A stretch of DNA of 64,000 bases from assembly GCF_023856365.1 (NCBI RefSeq), contig NC_064548.1:16726461-16790460 (forward strand), in the 5' to 3' direction. This DNA is from Brienomyrus brachyistius (Eukaryota; Chordata; Actinopteri; Osteoglossiformes; Mormyridae). How positions within the stretch are numbered: position 1 is the stretch's first letter; each line of letters starts with the position of its first letter. Shown here in pieces: positions 1-11,690 of the stretch. The notes under the pieces are model-generated. The model did no database searches and had not been told where the DNA came from. It was given only the letters and a program-made list of their open reading frames with translations. A program made the translations under genes and the position numbers.

Positions 1-638
1 ACAAATTTGGAAAAGGCAAGGTAATGTAGAAGTGTAATATATACAAGTAATGTGTTATATCGCCTAGTTTCTGTAAAAAGTTTTATAATAATACTATTAA
101 CCTTAAACTTTAAACATTTTTCATGTTACTCCGAATGACACCTGAAAATCCCACCCATTGTACCTGGGCCAGTGATGTGTTTGTTTGTGTCTCAGATAAG
201 AGCATCCCTATTCGTTTGCTCCTATTGCAGTGGCTTCTAGAGGCACAAGGAGAAGGACACAGCCAAGGGCAACCTATTCATGCCTGCTCGTGGTACTGAA
301 TAAATGAACTTAGAAACATCTCAGGGAATCAGACATAAGAGGCGGAAGATTCATTGTCCGAGTGCGCGGAAACATTTTATCCGACCCTGTCCCAAGCTTT
401 TCCTAGAGAGGCCATTAACAGCAGACAAATGTCGGCCCGGGTGTTTAAGTCAACAAAGGAGAGAGAGGCGCACCAAGGCTGCTCCACCGTCTGCTCCTTT
501 TATGTGCTGTGAACGGGCGACCTTGTGCTTCTGTGCCTGCATGCTGACCTTGGGTTCGACTCAAGAGGGAAGGCAAGCGGGAGGAAGCGGCAGCTGCTGT
601 TGCTGTATGGCGGCTTGGCTGCTGTAGGGTGGCAACTC
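1..638. other. Gene-free left edge, CpG-rich in part
   Basis: No exon or recognisable repeat is seen. Bases of about 340-480 are richer in CpG than the AT-rich surroundings, which could mark a regulatory or conserved non-coding block, but nothing proves it. The short open frames here overlap each other on both strands and show no protein family. Confidence 0.4.
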
Positions 639-711
639 GAGAGAGAGAGAGAGCGAGACAGCGAGAGAGAGAGCGACGCAGAGAGAGAGAAGGAGAGAGA
701 GAGAGAGAGAG
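639..711. repeat. (GA)n-rich microsatellite
   Basis: Interrupted GAGAGA tract with scattered GCGA units. It keeps several frames open on both strands, which explains the Ser/Leu-rich and Arg/Glu-rich spurious frames over it. Confidence 0.95.
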
Positions 712-1624
712 GGCGGCTCATAATTCTGCCTGAAACGCAAGCAGCCAGAGAAGCCTTTAACTACCAGAAAATGTACAGCAGAATTTAGCGGCGAGCACGA
801 GCCGTGACAAGTCATGTAGCTCGGAGCCTGGAAAGGTCAGCTGTGTGGCATAAATAACAGCATGTTTTAGCAAAATCATTCAAAGGATGATAAATGGGAA
901 AAAATGCCCATCGCGAAGTGCAAAACTGTATCCACAGTGGTCTTAAAATAACACTCAAGGGAATTATAACCATAAAAGTACAAAGAATGAGAGCACATGG
1001 AAGTGTTGTGGTCTATGTTTATCGCGTTGACGTTGCCGTCGCCCGTCCTCCACGGTCCCTCTGAAACAGTGGCAGATGGGTTATCAGGTTCTCGCGGCTG
1101 AACGCCAGCCCCGCTACCGCTGCTGTGAAGGGTGATAAGCGCACGCCAGCGATGACCGGGGGTCAGTGGAGCTTTCTGGCACTCACTCCAACCCATTACT
1201 CAAAGCAATTCAACTGGTGGACCAAAGCTTGAACGATGGCTCCTATCATCCATTGGAATGAAAAACAGACCTCCAGAGAGCGATTCTGAAATGAAATATA
1301 TGGCAACGTTACGAGAACCGTAATGCGAAACAGAGGAGACAATGTTTTTTTTTTGTAGACACCAGTAATGAGGATGGTGATTGGCAACAAATACAGGCAA
1401 GAGTTACAAGCCTTACTTGACCCTCTCTTTGTAACGTATGCATCGTACTCATCAAGGAACTGTCATTCCTGCATCTTCATAAAAATCAGTCATGCTGATT
1501 ACATCCAGCCTTGACTCCTGCAAATAAACTCAATGCCCTGCGTGCCGCAGATATGTTCATGCCAGACTTTCAGAGATGGAGGCGGCTGTAAACACGCTCA
1601 CCCGTCTCCGTGGCAGGAAGCCCG
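712..1624. other. Gene-free stretch with a CpG-dense patch
   Basis: No supported gene. Bases 1020-1165 are CpG-dense and non-repetitive, unlike the flanks, and may be a conserved non-coding element. A 106-codon minus-strand frame crosses it, but its protein resembles no family I know. Confidence 0.35.
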
Positions 1625-2188
1625 CAGACTGCGAGGCATCTGCTCAGGCTGGCCGTTTAATCCTGAGATGTGCGGGACCGACGGCTGGAATGCTCTCCAG
1701 CTCATTTCGGCGCTCAGCTTCCCTACCATGAGTTGCATTATTAATTTCTTTTCTTCGCCGAGGTTTTTATGCAAAGAGACCCCCTACTCCTTTACACGGG
1801 TATGTGTGTATTACTGCGGCTACTGAGGCACCTGCTAAGAGGTCGAAATTCAGTGCCCTTGGATCTAAAGCGAGCAAACTTTGCATCCCGAGTCCAATGT
1901 CTTAAACCTCTGTGCTTCCGTCACAAATTCTTTTATTAAGGTTGAATTTTTATTATGCTCTTCAAAAATTTAAAAACATGCTTTTCTATCACCGTGTGTC
2001 TATATGGACAGGAAACAGTAGGCTGGTAAATGTTTTTCTGATCATTAACATGTTTAACTTATACTCGCCCTGGGAAAAGAGTTACGCTTCAAACACCTCT
2101 GTCGAAGTGCTCAAAATTCATCACATAAGAACGGAGAAGTCGATCACTGTTTTGCAGACACATGCTTTCACACAAAGGCCTGCCCACG

Positions 2189-2250
<62 letters not shown>

Positions 2251-2520
2251 TGTTTGTAATCATATCTTTGTGGGGACTCTCCACCCATTTCTATGGGGAA
2301 AACTCTAAACATAACGACCATAACCCCCTACCCAGCCCTGACCTTAACCATAAGTAACCAAACAAAATAAATGTATTTTGGCACGTTTAGTTTTTTGATT
2401 GCCTTCACAGCTCTTTTTGGGGGACCTAAAAAATGGTCCCCACAACATAAAAATAACAGGTTTTTATCACATTGTGGGGACACGCACACGCACACACAGA
2501 CACACACACTTCGAGGTTTA
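1625..2520 (+). repeat. Left arm of a large inverted duplication
   Basis: From 1625 (CAGACTGCGAGGC) to about 2520 this block is repeated in reverse complement at about 11390-12350. Over 1625-2020 the two arms differ by only a handful of bases (roughly 98-99% by eye), and several differences are CpG to TpG/CpA transitions. Similarity falls to about 90% over 2020-2190, then continues through a CA-flanked interspersed repeat. The spacer is close to 9 kb. The arm carries no recognisable exon. Confidence 0.9.
2170..2520 (-). mobile_element. CA-flanked interspersed repeat, copy 1
   Basis: A long (CA)n tract (2193-2249) is followed by a core with CATATCTTTGTGGGGACTC, TAAGTAACCAAACAAAAT and an ACATTGTGGGGAC motif, then more CA-rich sequence. 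The same core recurs near 11393, 17290 and 41905, in both orientations. This makes it a dispersed element that carries its own microsatellites. No protein is encoded; I do not assign a named family. Confidence 0.75.
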
Positions 2521-3179
2521 TAGGTGTGTGCTACTTCCATTTCCATCTCTTTTTAATTTACCAAAAAAAAAAAAACACGGAAGCCCTTGAAAAGAGCAAT
2601 AGTCAGTTTATATTGCCGGAGGAAACAAGGCCAAATCCTTTTATAGGAAGTCACAGAAGGATGAGAGCTAAAAACCAAGGCAGTTGTCATGGTAACACCT
2701 GGCGCGACTCATAACAAACCGGCGAGAGACATCTTCGTGCAAAAGGTGCGCATGAAGTAAAGGAGGGTAATTACAGGTAATTTCACCGAGTGCTGTTTGC
2801 AGAAAGTTTCGGAGTCTTTTTGGAGTGCGTGTGTGCATGTATTAAGGAACCATCAGCACAGATAGTATCCAGACCTCTTCTAATGGATTGCATCCAGTTC
2901 TTCAAGGCCACAGATGTCTCATTGTGCCAAATACACTTTCTCTATGGGTCATGGTAACCTTGGTGCCTGTTTAGGTCTCTTTTGTGTGTCAGCTTGCCTG
3001 AAAATGCTTACTGTTATGGAAAAACCTCACGCTCAGTGAAAATGTGTGTAAACAATTTTTGAAAATATATATTTTCACTGGAGGTATCTGGATTAAAATT
3101 TACAGGGATTCTTATTTAATTACATCTTTGACAAAGTAACGAAAGAGATGCGTGTGGCAACCACAATGCGTACAGCAGA
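2521..3179. other. Nothing recognised
   Basis: AT-rich single-copy-looking DNA with a short poly-A run near 2561. No exon, RNA gene or clear repeat is seen. Confidence 0.4.
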
Positions 3180-3430
3180 CTGGGGAGTAGGACTGAGTAA
3201 TTGGTTTGATTCCTATCCTGGCTGTGTGGAGGGAATTTGCACATTCTCCCTGGTCTCCTATTGTTTTATTTCCATGTACACAATTTCCTACTGCTGTTCA
3301 AAGGGGTTTAAGTAGATTGATTGATGTCTACAAATCACCCTTTGTTCATTTGTAAGGCTCTGGCTGGCATCCTGTCCAGGTTGTCCCCTGTCTTGTGCAT
3401 CCTAGGATGGGGTCCAGGTTCATTGTGACA
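3180..3430 (+). mobile_element. Diverged tRNA-derived SINE-like copy
   Basis: Resembles the complete SINE at 18472-18827 in order: a GTGTGGAG-like body, a CACATTCTCCC segment, and a 3' part with CATCCTGTCCAGGTTGTCCCC and a GGATGGGGTCC-like end. It is heavily diverged and its limits are approximate. Confidence 0.5.
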
Positions 3431-4920
3431 GTATTGTAGAAATGTAGAAATATGGATGGTAGCAAGAGAAGCCTTTGAGCTGTTGTGTCTAAGCTTTCTA
3501 CCAACTGTAGGTGGACAAAGTGGATGGGAACTTCGCTCAGCAACATTGAAACTTGAGCAACAGGCATCCAAGTGAAATGGGAGCGAGTTGCAACCACCAT
3601 GGTCCCTCCATCCTGTCTCTCAGCTTGTGAGGCCTATCGCCCGTATCAGCAGACACCCTACAGATTGGAGATCATGTGACTTTTTAATGCTCAACGTCCC
3701 CTAAATGTCTGCTGAGCCAACAGTTGCTGGAGCTAATAAACTTCTTGAGCCAATTCATCGCTGTTCTGCTTGGGGTGGCGTGAGCGTCTGATAGCAATTT
3801 GTAACTTTTTGTCCTTTTCTCTTGCTGTTTGCATTGGATTAGACGTCAAAATAGTTCAGGAAAACGTAGGGTCTGAGGGGAAAGGAGTAGTAGGTCTCCT
3901 GTAAGTACTCTGTAGGCACCTTTGCCCTATGACCAACAATAACGATCTTCAAATACCAGAAGGTGATAATAAAGATACATGCATGCATACATTGACTTTA
4001 AGTCTGAGAAGTGATTTGCTATGCTATTGCAGTAGTGGCAGTGAAATGGTGACGCAAAAGTTATATTTTAGTGAATACAGTACCTGTCCTTGACCACTTC
4101 TTGTTGGCATCGATAATAAATAAAAAAAAAATCTAAGAAATAAATAACACCATGGGTTCCAGGATTTCCTCACACCATAGGAATATGGCAACCAAGGTGG
4201 GCGTGGTCTGCAGACCAGCAGGCGCTTGTCCCAGAATCCCAGCTCAGATCCACTGCGATGTCGAATCAGCATCGTGGACAATCCTGCCCACCCTACTAGG
4301 ATAGGAGAGCATGTAATTTGGGAAAGCAGGCCTACTTTGCTTTTATGCTCACGGGAGATGCTGCAGTTTTACCCACAACTTAATTTTTATTGGCTGATTA
4401 CAGAACCAGATGATTTATATGGCCTGTGCATTTTTCATCAAATGATATTTACTGCTTATTAACTTCATGTTGTCCAATGCAACACAACAGCCAGTATTTA
4501 ACATAAATTCCTATACTGTCACCATGCTTGTTGTATGGCTGCCAACGCTGATTAATGAAAATGCTCAACATTATCTTCCTTTCTCCTTTAAGCACACAGT
4601 TTTAATAATGTTCTAAGACTGCCCCAAGTTGATATGATTTGGTTGTGAACTGAAATGACAAAAAATGGATTATATTAACAAACAAGACATCTGTATGCAG
4701 TTTGGTTTTACGTAAAACAGCATGTAGGTAAGGAGCATGCACTGATTACAGCGCGTTGCTGCACCCACCCCATAACAGACCACCTCAGGCATGAGAACCT
4801 GGGTGCAGCCGTGCGGCAGGAGAACGTAGGGTTTAGCACCACACTAGCCCAAATCTGGAGTGCCAATCCTGCCACCAACCCCCAAATTTCCCTGTTAGTC
4901 CGAGAACCTCCTTATAGGGG
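3431..4920. other. Gene-free stretch
   Basis: No exon or named repeat is recognised. It is AT-rich and its short frames have no family resemblance. Confidence 0.4.
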
Positions 4921-5072
4921 TGGATGTAAATAAACGTAATACCCAGGATGAAGCAATTGCAGGTTAAGGGCCTTGCTCAAGGGCCCAATGGAGTAGAATG
5001 ACTCCAGGGATGCGAACTAGCAGCCTTCTGATTGCTGGCACAGATCCTTAGCCTCAGAGCTCCACCCAAAAA
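4921..5072 (+). mobile_element. SINE-like fragment
   Basis: Contains GGGCCTTGCTCAAGGGCCCA followed by a GCAGCCTTCTGATTGCTGGC-type segment. This order is common in fish SINE-related interspersed repeats. It is partial and no target duplication was found. Confidence 0.45.
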
Positions 5073-5356
5073 CAACAGACAGTTTTTTTTTTTAGGTTTA
5101 TCAACCATCTGATATAAAAACCCTCAGGAAATCCTATGAGGTACTAACCATTGCTGTGCCCAATGTGTATGAAACAAATGAGCAAAACTAAATAAAGAGC
5201 CACACCAGACAATGTACAGAGAAACATCAATTCGTCAATCCATCCATCTTGTTTACCGAGAATTAGCTTAATTGATTTCAGGGAAAATTTTTGTCTCAAG
5301 CTGAAACAGCTCTTTGACATGTTGAAGGGCACAATCCGCCTGCATCAGGGCAATAA

Positions 5357-6103
5357 GGAACAAGACAGAAAACACCACCACAGCATGCTACAGGAAGAAG
5401 GGCGAAAACACCACCACAGAATGCTACAGGAACAAGGCTGAAAACACCACCACAGAATGCTACAGGAAGAAGGTGAAAACACCACCACAGAATGCTACAG
5501 GAAGAAGGTGAAAACACCACCACAGAATGCTACAGGAACAAGGCAGAAAACACCACCACAGAATGCTACAGGAACAAGGCTGAAAACACCACCACAGAAT
5601 GCTACAGGAACAAGACAGAAAACACCACCACATAATGCTACAGGAACAAGGCCGAAAACACCACCACAGAATGCTACAGGAAGAAGGCAGAAAACACCAC
5701 CACAGAATGCTACAGGAACAAGACAGAAAACACCACCACAGAATGCTACAGGAACAAGGCCGAAAACACCACCACAGAATGCTACAGGAACAAGACAGAA
5801 AACACCACCACAGAATGCTACAGGAACAAGGCCGAAAACACCACCACAGAATGCTACAGGAACAAGGCAGAAAACACCACCACAGAATGCTACAGGAACA
5901 AGACAGAAAACACCACCACAGAATGCTACAGGAACAAGGCAGAAAACACCACCACAGAATGCTACAGGAACAAGGCAGAAAACACCACCACAGAATGCTA
6001 CAGGAACAAGGCCGAAAACACCACCACAGAATGCTACAGGAAGAAGGCCGAAAACACCACCACAGAATGCTACAGGAAGAATGCAGAAAACACCACCACA
6101 AGG
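5357..6103 (+). repeat. 36-bp minisatellite, about 20 copies
   Basis: Tandem units of 36 bp with the core CACCACAGAATGCTACAGG and the variable end AACAAGGCAGAA or AAGAAGGCCGAA. Because 36 is a multiple of 3, a stop-free unit stays open along the array. Long frames therefore run on both strands at once, including a 222-codon + frame rich in Thr-Pro-Pro-Gln-Asn. This is a by-product of the period and not evidence for a gene. Units differ mainly at positions giving GGCA/GGCC/GACA. Confidence 0.95.
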
Positions 6104-6840
6104 AAACAAGCCAGGGCTAGTCTAAGCAGACATTTACTGTAATAAAATAACCATATTTTCAATTTAAAAATATAAATTTCAACCTGTAGTGACAGGCTGA
6201 AATGAGCAACACACTCTGCTACAAAATGATAATGATTAAATCAATATAACGTGGTTTAATTCAGTAGAGACTATGCTTCAACCATAGCTGCTCGTAGTTT
6301 TGGTCTTACAACTACAGGTGCATGGTGTATTGGATTTGGGTGCCAGTTAAATTAATGCGAAATAGTTAATTGTCATATATACTGTACTTAGTAAAATCTG
6401 GTGCTTCCTCACATACCTTCTGAAAGCTGTGAGTTAATTCTACACTAACAAAGAATAGTAGCAAGTAGGAACAGTAAATAATACAGATGGTACATAATGC
6501 CAAACAACACAAAGTAACACAAGACACACAAGAATTGTATCACACAATCAAATGACAAAGGAGAGTTGGAATGACAGAGTATGCAAATTGCCAGTAGTTT
6601 TGTCTACATTGCCTTTGTTAACTTACAATTAGCAGGTAGTTTCAGAATCTTGTGGTACAAGTGCTAATGTTTCTGTGCCGAAGAATGGATGAGTGAGTGT
6701 TCAGGGTGAGTGGAGTCCTTGATGATGCAGGATATGTTGAAAATGTGCTTAAGTGATGTGCTGAGCAGTCCCTAGCTGAGTCACACTTCAATGCACTGCA
6801 TCCAGTGAGGTAAGAGCTGTTGTAAGATTGTAAGAGCTGT
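6104..6840. other. Gene-free stretch
   Basis: AT-rich; no exon or RNA gene is recognised between the minisatellite and the half fold-back element. Confidence 0.4.
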
Positions 6841-6902
6841 TGCTGGGAGGGAGCAAAAACCTGGATTGTCTGTGGGTCCCTGAGGACCGGATTGGGAGAC
6901 AC
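6841..6902. mobile_element. Half copy of a fold-back MITE
   Basis: GGGAGGGAGCAAAAACCTGG, then a TGTCTGTGGGTCCC segment, ends in ACCGGATTGGGAGAC. This matches the right half of the palindromic elements at 52187-52332 and 55061-55186; the left half is absent. Confidence 0.65.
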
Positions 6903-7084
6903 TGCTGTAGCACTACTCATTGTTGGTGATCATAAAACAAGGGGCTCAAGGTGGTTTCCCATCTGCATGTGCTGGAGTCTGACAGTGAAACAGGCCAGAA
7001 TCTAGTTTTATATGGAGCCACTGAAACTTAGGTGTAATAATTTTGTCACAAGTAGAAAATGGGGACATAATGTGTCTGGGATAT

Positions 7085-7420
7085 GGATTTTCATGCCATG
7101 GCCAGTCTGTCAGTGGCAATGGGGGTGAATGGCACAGGGCCATAGTCATTTAGACTGCCTGCTTTGTTTTTCTTTGGGAACGGAATGATTGCATTGTTTT
7201 TGAAACAGGTGGGAACTGCTGGTTTTCCACAGAGACAGAAGGAAAAAATCCATGAAACACAAGCAAGCTGGTCACAGGCTTTTGAAAATGCATCCGGCAA
7301 GAATTAATCTTTTCAAAGGTTCTTCTCACATCTACAAATGCTACAAGGACTTGCATGAGAGGATCTTTGATTTCAAGAACAAAGCAAGCATAAAATGCAC
7401 TCAGGTCATGAGAGAGATGA
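7085..7420 (-). pseudogene. Decayed LINE reverse-transcriptase fragment
   Basis: On the minus strand, frames that shift into one another read a DLSAFYACF-like segment, then VDVRRTFEKINSCR, then DAFSKACDQLA, then VPTCFKNNAIIPFPKKNKAG followed by SLNDYGPV. These are in the order found at the start of the reverse-transcriptase domain of fish non-LTR retrotransposons, where the usual forms are PKK-x(5-7)-LNDYRPVALT. Frame changes and loss of the catalytic core beyond this point show a dead, 5'-and-3'-truncated copy. The clade (CR1/L2/Rex-like) is not decided. Confidence 0.75.
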
Positions 7421-8682
7421 ATTATATTGGACATAAGCAAGTTTGTTTTCAGTCTGTAGTCTGCAAGGTTGTGAATACCCTTCTGCATGGCCTGGTATAC
7501 CATTTTTCACTTCGTATTCTATTTCTGTGTTATTGACTTCCAGAGATGTAAGTAAATTTCCTGTATGGCTGAATATAAGCAGCAGAGAGAGAGCATTCAC
7601 TGGATCTATGGTTTCTGGTTGGGAAGTGTGGCCATTTCCCAGGAAAAGCAGCTGGTAGCTAACTGTTGCATATTCTTCCAGTTCAGTCTGTGAACATGCC
7701 CCAGTCCACTGATCTGAAAGTTCTACAGACTGTAAAAGACTTGATTAAGGCTCGATTAATGATTAAGGCATAAAATAACATGGCAAATTGCATCCTGAAA
7801 TTGGCAGGTTGAAGATCCAGGTGGGCTTGTACACCAGAGGTGGATATTTCAGGGCCAGACTTTTTAGACCTGAAACGTGCGCCTGTGTTGTACACAAATG
7901 CTAAGCAAACAGTTTTGTGTGCTGCCTCAAGGCTGTTTCAGTAACTTTTCAGTAATATTTCATCCCACAAAAACAATCAAAACTAACTTTAGTTTTTTTT
8001 TTTATAAATACTCAGTTATGCAACTATTTGTGAGACCACTGGTTAGAATCCTTACAAAGTACAACCACTGAACAATCAATGACCAACCCGGATGAATCTG
8101 GTGTATTGTGGGCTGGTGACAAGTCCATATAGGCATGAAATGTGACTTCTTTGAGAGTGAACTGATTATCATAAAACATCTAGACGTCATTCAAGTTTCT
8201 CTTTCCAGTCCTTGAACAGAAGCTGAACTGTACAAGGCGAGGGAGTGGAGGTTGCCTGCCTGACAGTGGCCTTGATGTATGCATGCAGGGGAAAAAAGCA
8301 TTTTCAAATAAATCAACTATGGAGACAATTTGTGAACTACATTTTGTGCCCTCGGTGAAGGCATTTATCTGCAATGCCACGCAATTGCAATTAAAGAACA
8401 CAATCTCCTTTTGATTTTGCATTTTGTATAGGTGACAAATAGTTTTCTCCGTATAGGCCTAACCAACAGAACTGGCAGGACCTCATACATAGGATATGAC
8501 ACAAAAATAATTCCTGGAATCAATGCATGATGCATCTAAAACGTTGAGCCTAATAATGTCATTTTTAAAATGATTAAATATTAAATATACTCACGAAAAC
8601 AAAAAAGACCAATCATTTCATCAACTATGTGACCAACAGGGTGGTAGTCAATCTAAATTATAATAAAGATAATAAAGATGTC
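7421..8682. other. Gene-free stretch
   Basis: No supported exon. The minus-strand side next to the LINE fragment may be more of the same element, too decayed to read. Otherwise it is AT-rich DNA. Confidence 0.35.
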
Positions 8683-8806
8683 TGCGATGGGCTGGCCCCC
8701 CATCCTGGGTTGTTCCCTGCCTCGTGCCCATTGCTTCCGGGATAGGCTCTGGACCCCCGCGACCCAGTTGGATAAGCGGTTTGGAAAATGGATGGATGGA
8801 TAATAA
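8683..8806 (+). mobile_element. 3' fragment of the GGAT-tailed SINE
   Basis: The segment from CATCCTGGGTTGTTCCCTGC through GGATAAGCGGTTTGGAAAAT to a short ATGGATGGATGG tail closely matches the 3' part of the complete element at 18472-18827. The tRNA-like 5' part is missing. Confidence 0.85.
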
Positions 8807-9359
8807 AGATGTCTTCTGTTTTGTGGTCCTTTTATTACCTGTTGAGTGTTTTCCAGTTTTGCAATAAAGTCCCTGCCTTTTTCCCATGCTGCATTTGGAT
8901 TGTCATTCCTTCCCCGTCTTCAGTTGTGAACACATGTGGGTTAAAAAATGACGACTCCAGGTAGGGATGATGCAGTTATGGTAAATGCAACTGATAAACT
9001 TTGTTTAACAATTAACTCACCTCCCACACCTCCAACCTGATCCTTCTCTTTCACGTCCTTCATCACCTGCACTAACTGCTGTCAGGGTTAATGTTATTGT
9101 TTTCAGGCTGAGTAGTGTTTAGTCAGCCTTCAAGGTTTTTACTTCTTCTTTAGAAGCACAGGTATTGAGATTCCCCTGATAATCACATGACCTAACTTAA
9201 ATTACTAGCACAAGTAAAGAATTAATAACATTGGTTTGATGCTACAAGAAAGACCTCACAGACAAACGAAAATCCCTAAACGCAGCACTCTAACGATGTC
9301 ATTTTGTAATTTGTTTACCAGATGTCATACCGTATAACAAATCATCAAGGTAAGGAATG
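8807..9359. other. Nothing recognised
   Basis: No exon, RNA gene or clear repeat. Confidence 0.35.
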
Positions 9360-10350
9360 AGCTCAGATGTTTCGGTAGCTCAATACTATGGAAAAGAGAC
9401 CTTCAAGGAACCATATTTCTGTAAATTGCATTGCAAGTCTTCATCATCGTCACCATCTTCCCACCACATTTCCTGGTCAAGGTCTTCATGGCAGCAAGCC
9501 AAGCAGGTCATACCAGATTCCTTTTTTTCATGGATTTAACTGTCTCTGGTGGATCTGTAGATGTTCCCAAGCCTGCTAGCATCCCTCCAACATGTACTGG
9601 ATCTTCTGTAGGGCCTCTGCTCAGCCTGGTACAGTTTCCTTGGGAGCCATCCATGTGGCACCGTCATAAGATGCCTCAATCATCTCTGCTGACTCTTCTT
9701 GATCTGAAAGCACATTGGCTCTGTTCTGAGGTCCCTACCGGTTTCTGAACTCCTCACCTTGTCATGGAGAATGAGTCCAGGAATCCATTCAGACTCAATG
9801 TGCCCGACCTCACACGGCATGTGGAAAAAGTTTTCGGTATGAGATGAAGTCATCTTGTGCAGAAGCTTCAGCCAGATGTTCTCAGAAAACCCTGAACTGC
9901 TCATGTGGGTTGCCCAGTTCCATCTGGCCTCCTCCCTTTGAGCCAAATCCAACTCACTTGCCAAGTGGTGATCAGTAAATAGTTCTCTCTCTCTCTCTCT
10001 TTACCTGAGTATCTAAAACATAAGGCCTGAAATCAGATGATATAAGTACAAAATCAATCATTGACCTTTGCCCTTGGGTACAACAGTCCCATGTACACTT
10101 ATGAGTATCTTTATGTTTCAACATGGTGTATGTCATGGTCAATGTATGCCTTGCAAATAGATTACTGCTTTGGTTTAGATCCATGAGGGCATTCATCCCA
10201 ATAATGATCCTGCAGGTGTCTCCCTAATTCCCCACAGAAACAATAAAATCTTCCGGTAAGACCACAAAGTAGGAGGCACCCTTTTGAGCACCAATTTTCT
10301 TTAAGAAGACTGGGTACTGTGAATTTCCGTCGAGTGCATACACACAAACG
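9360..10350 (-). pseudogene. Decayed LINE endonuclease region
   Basis: Reading the minus strand from 10350 downward gives fragments such as LTMTYTMLKHKDTHKCTW, QGQRSMIDFVLISSDFRPYV and VLDTQVKR. They match the order of the C-terminal half of the APE-type endonuclease of non-LTR retrotransposons (usual pattern: TNT-x-F-x(4)-HKxTW ... SMIDFV). A further reading, SELDLAQREEARWNW, continues the linker toward reverse transcriptase. Stops and frameshifts interrupt it. A (CT)n tract at about 9983-10001 cuts it. It may be the same family as the fragment at 7085-7420, but this is not shown. Confidence 0.6.
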
Positions 10351-10664
10351 ACAGTCAGGGATTAGCTATCAGCAACTTGCAATCATACAGAGGTAACCCT
10401 CTTGTTCACCAGGGAAAACTCCAGCTACAAAGAGCTCAGACTGTATCCCCAGACAATCCAGGTTAGCTCAAGTTCGATCTCCACCAATATGTCCAGGTCC
10501 TTCCTGCCCATGCCTACTGCCTAAACAGCACTGACCCTAACCCCCATCTTTCATCTTAAGGGTGGTCAGCCCAGTAGATAATGCTGGAAATCCTAATTTC
10601 TTAACCATTATTTATAGTACACCTTGGATGTTTCCTAGGATGTTTTCCATTCTTTCTTTAGAAG

Positions 10665-11000
10665 GTTGGCATGTTGGTGCAGTGGTTAGCATTGTTGCCT
10701 CATACCTCTGGAATGAGTGTCCACCAGGGCTCCGTGTGTGTGGGGTTTGCATGTTCTCCCCGTGTCATCATGCGGCTTCCTATGAGTACTCCAGTCCCCC
10801 CCCCCCCCCCACCAATAGAAAAACATGCTGAGGCTAATTGGAGTTACTAAATTACCCATAGGCATGCATGTGTGTGTGTGTGCACACACAAGCCCTGCAA
10901 GGGGTTGGCACCCCATCTTAGATTGTTCCCTGCCTTGTATCCATAGGCTCTGGACCCCCCCCCCCCACCACCCCCAGCGGCCCTAAATAGGACAAGTGGA
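10665..11000 (+). mobile_element. SINE copy with poly-C insertions
   Basis: Contains GGTGCAGTGGTTAGCATTGT, then TTTGCATGTTCTCCCCGTGT, TGAGGCTAATTGGAGTTACT and CCCTGCCTTGTATCCATAGG in the same order as the complete SINE at 18472. Two poly-C runs (about 10797-10810 and 10957-10966) and missing B-box bases mark decay. The GGAT tail is reduced to a degenerate end. Confidence 0.85.
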
Positions 11001-11389
11001 TTCAGAAGAGGCATGGATGTTTCCTTAGATTTTTATTCAGCTTTCCAGGACTATAGGACAACTTCTAACACTGGTCTGGGACCTGGGAAATCAGTTCAGC
11101 TTTTCTATGATTAAACTCATAGCTAAGGAGTTGACCAGGTGCATTTCATAACAGTCAAAAAGCCTGCTGGTGCAAATGGTGCAGTGTATGATGATTCATC
11201 GTTCAGTTACCATGTGGCCAAGAGTCACGGCTTCATAATTCAACCACTCAATTATCACAGTGAAACCAACAACACAAGGTTAAAAACTGGCCTTCAGCTC
11301 CTATTTCTTCACTCTTTTTGTAAAGAGTTTTGTCAGACAGAGAATAATAGATTCGCATACAGTGGATTATATTATACATACCTATACTA

Positions 11390-11690
11390 TATGTGTGTGT
11401 GTGTGGGGGGATTAGGTTCATGTTACATTGTGGGGACCAAATGTCCCCCACAATATGATAAAAACACGTTGTTTTTTTACACTGTGAGAACCAATTTTCA
11501 GGTCCCCACAAAGATCTGTGAATGTAATCTAAAAAGTAAAAACGCCAAAAGTCCCGTATTTTGTTTGGTTACTTATGGGTTAGGGTTTAGGCTGGGTAGG
11601 GGGTTAAGGTCGTCATGTTCTGATTTGAATTTTCCCCATTGAAATGAATGGAGTCCCCACAAAGATATAATTACAAACCTGTGTGTGTGT
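11390..11690 (+). mobile_element. CA-flanked interspersed repeat, copy 2
   Basis: GTGTGTGTGTGTG, then ACATTGTGGGGACCAAATG, AGGTCCCCACAAAGATC, TGTTTGGTTACTTATGG and GTCCCCACAAAGATATAAT, ending in a second GT run. Same element as at 2170, 17290 and 41905. It lies inside the right arm of the inverted duplication. Confidence 0.75.

Noticed and set aside
5457..6125. 222-codon open frame on + (and 213/204-codon frames on -)
   Set aside because: Entirely a 36-bp tandem repeat; frames stay open on both strands because the period divides by three.
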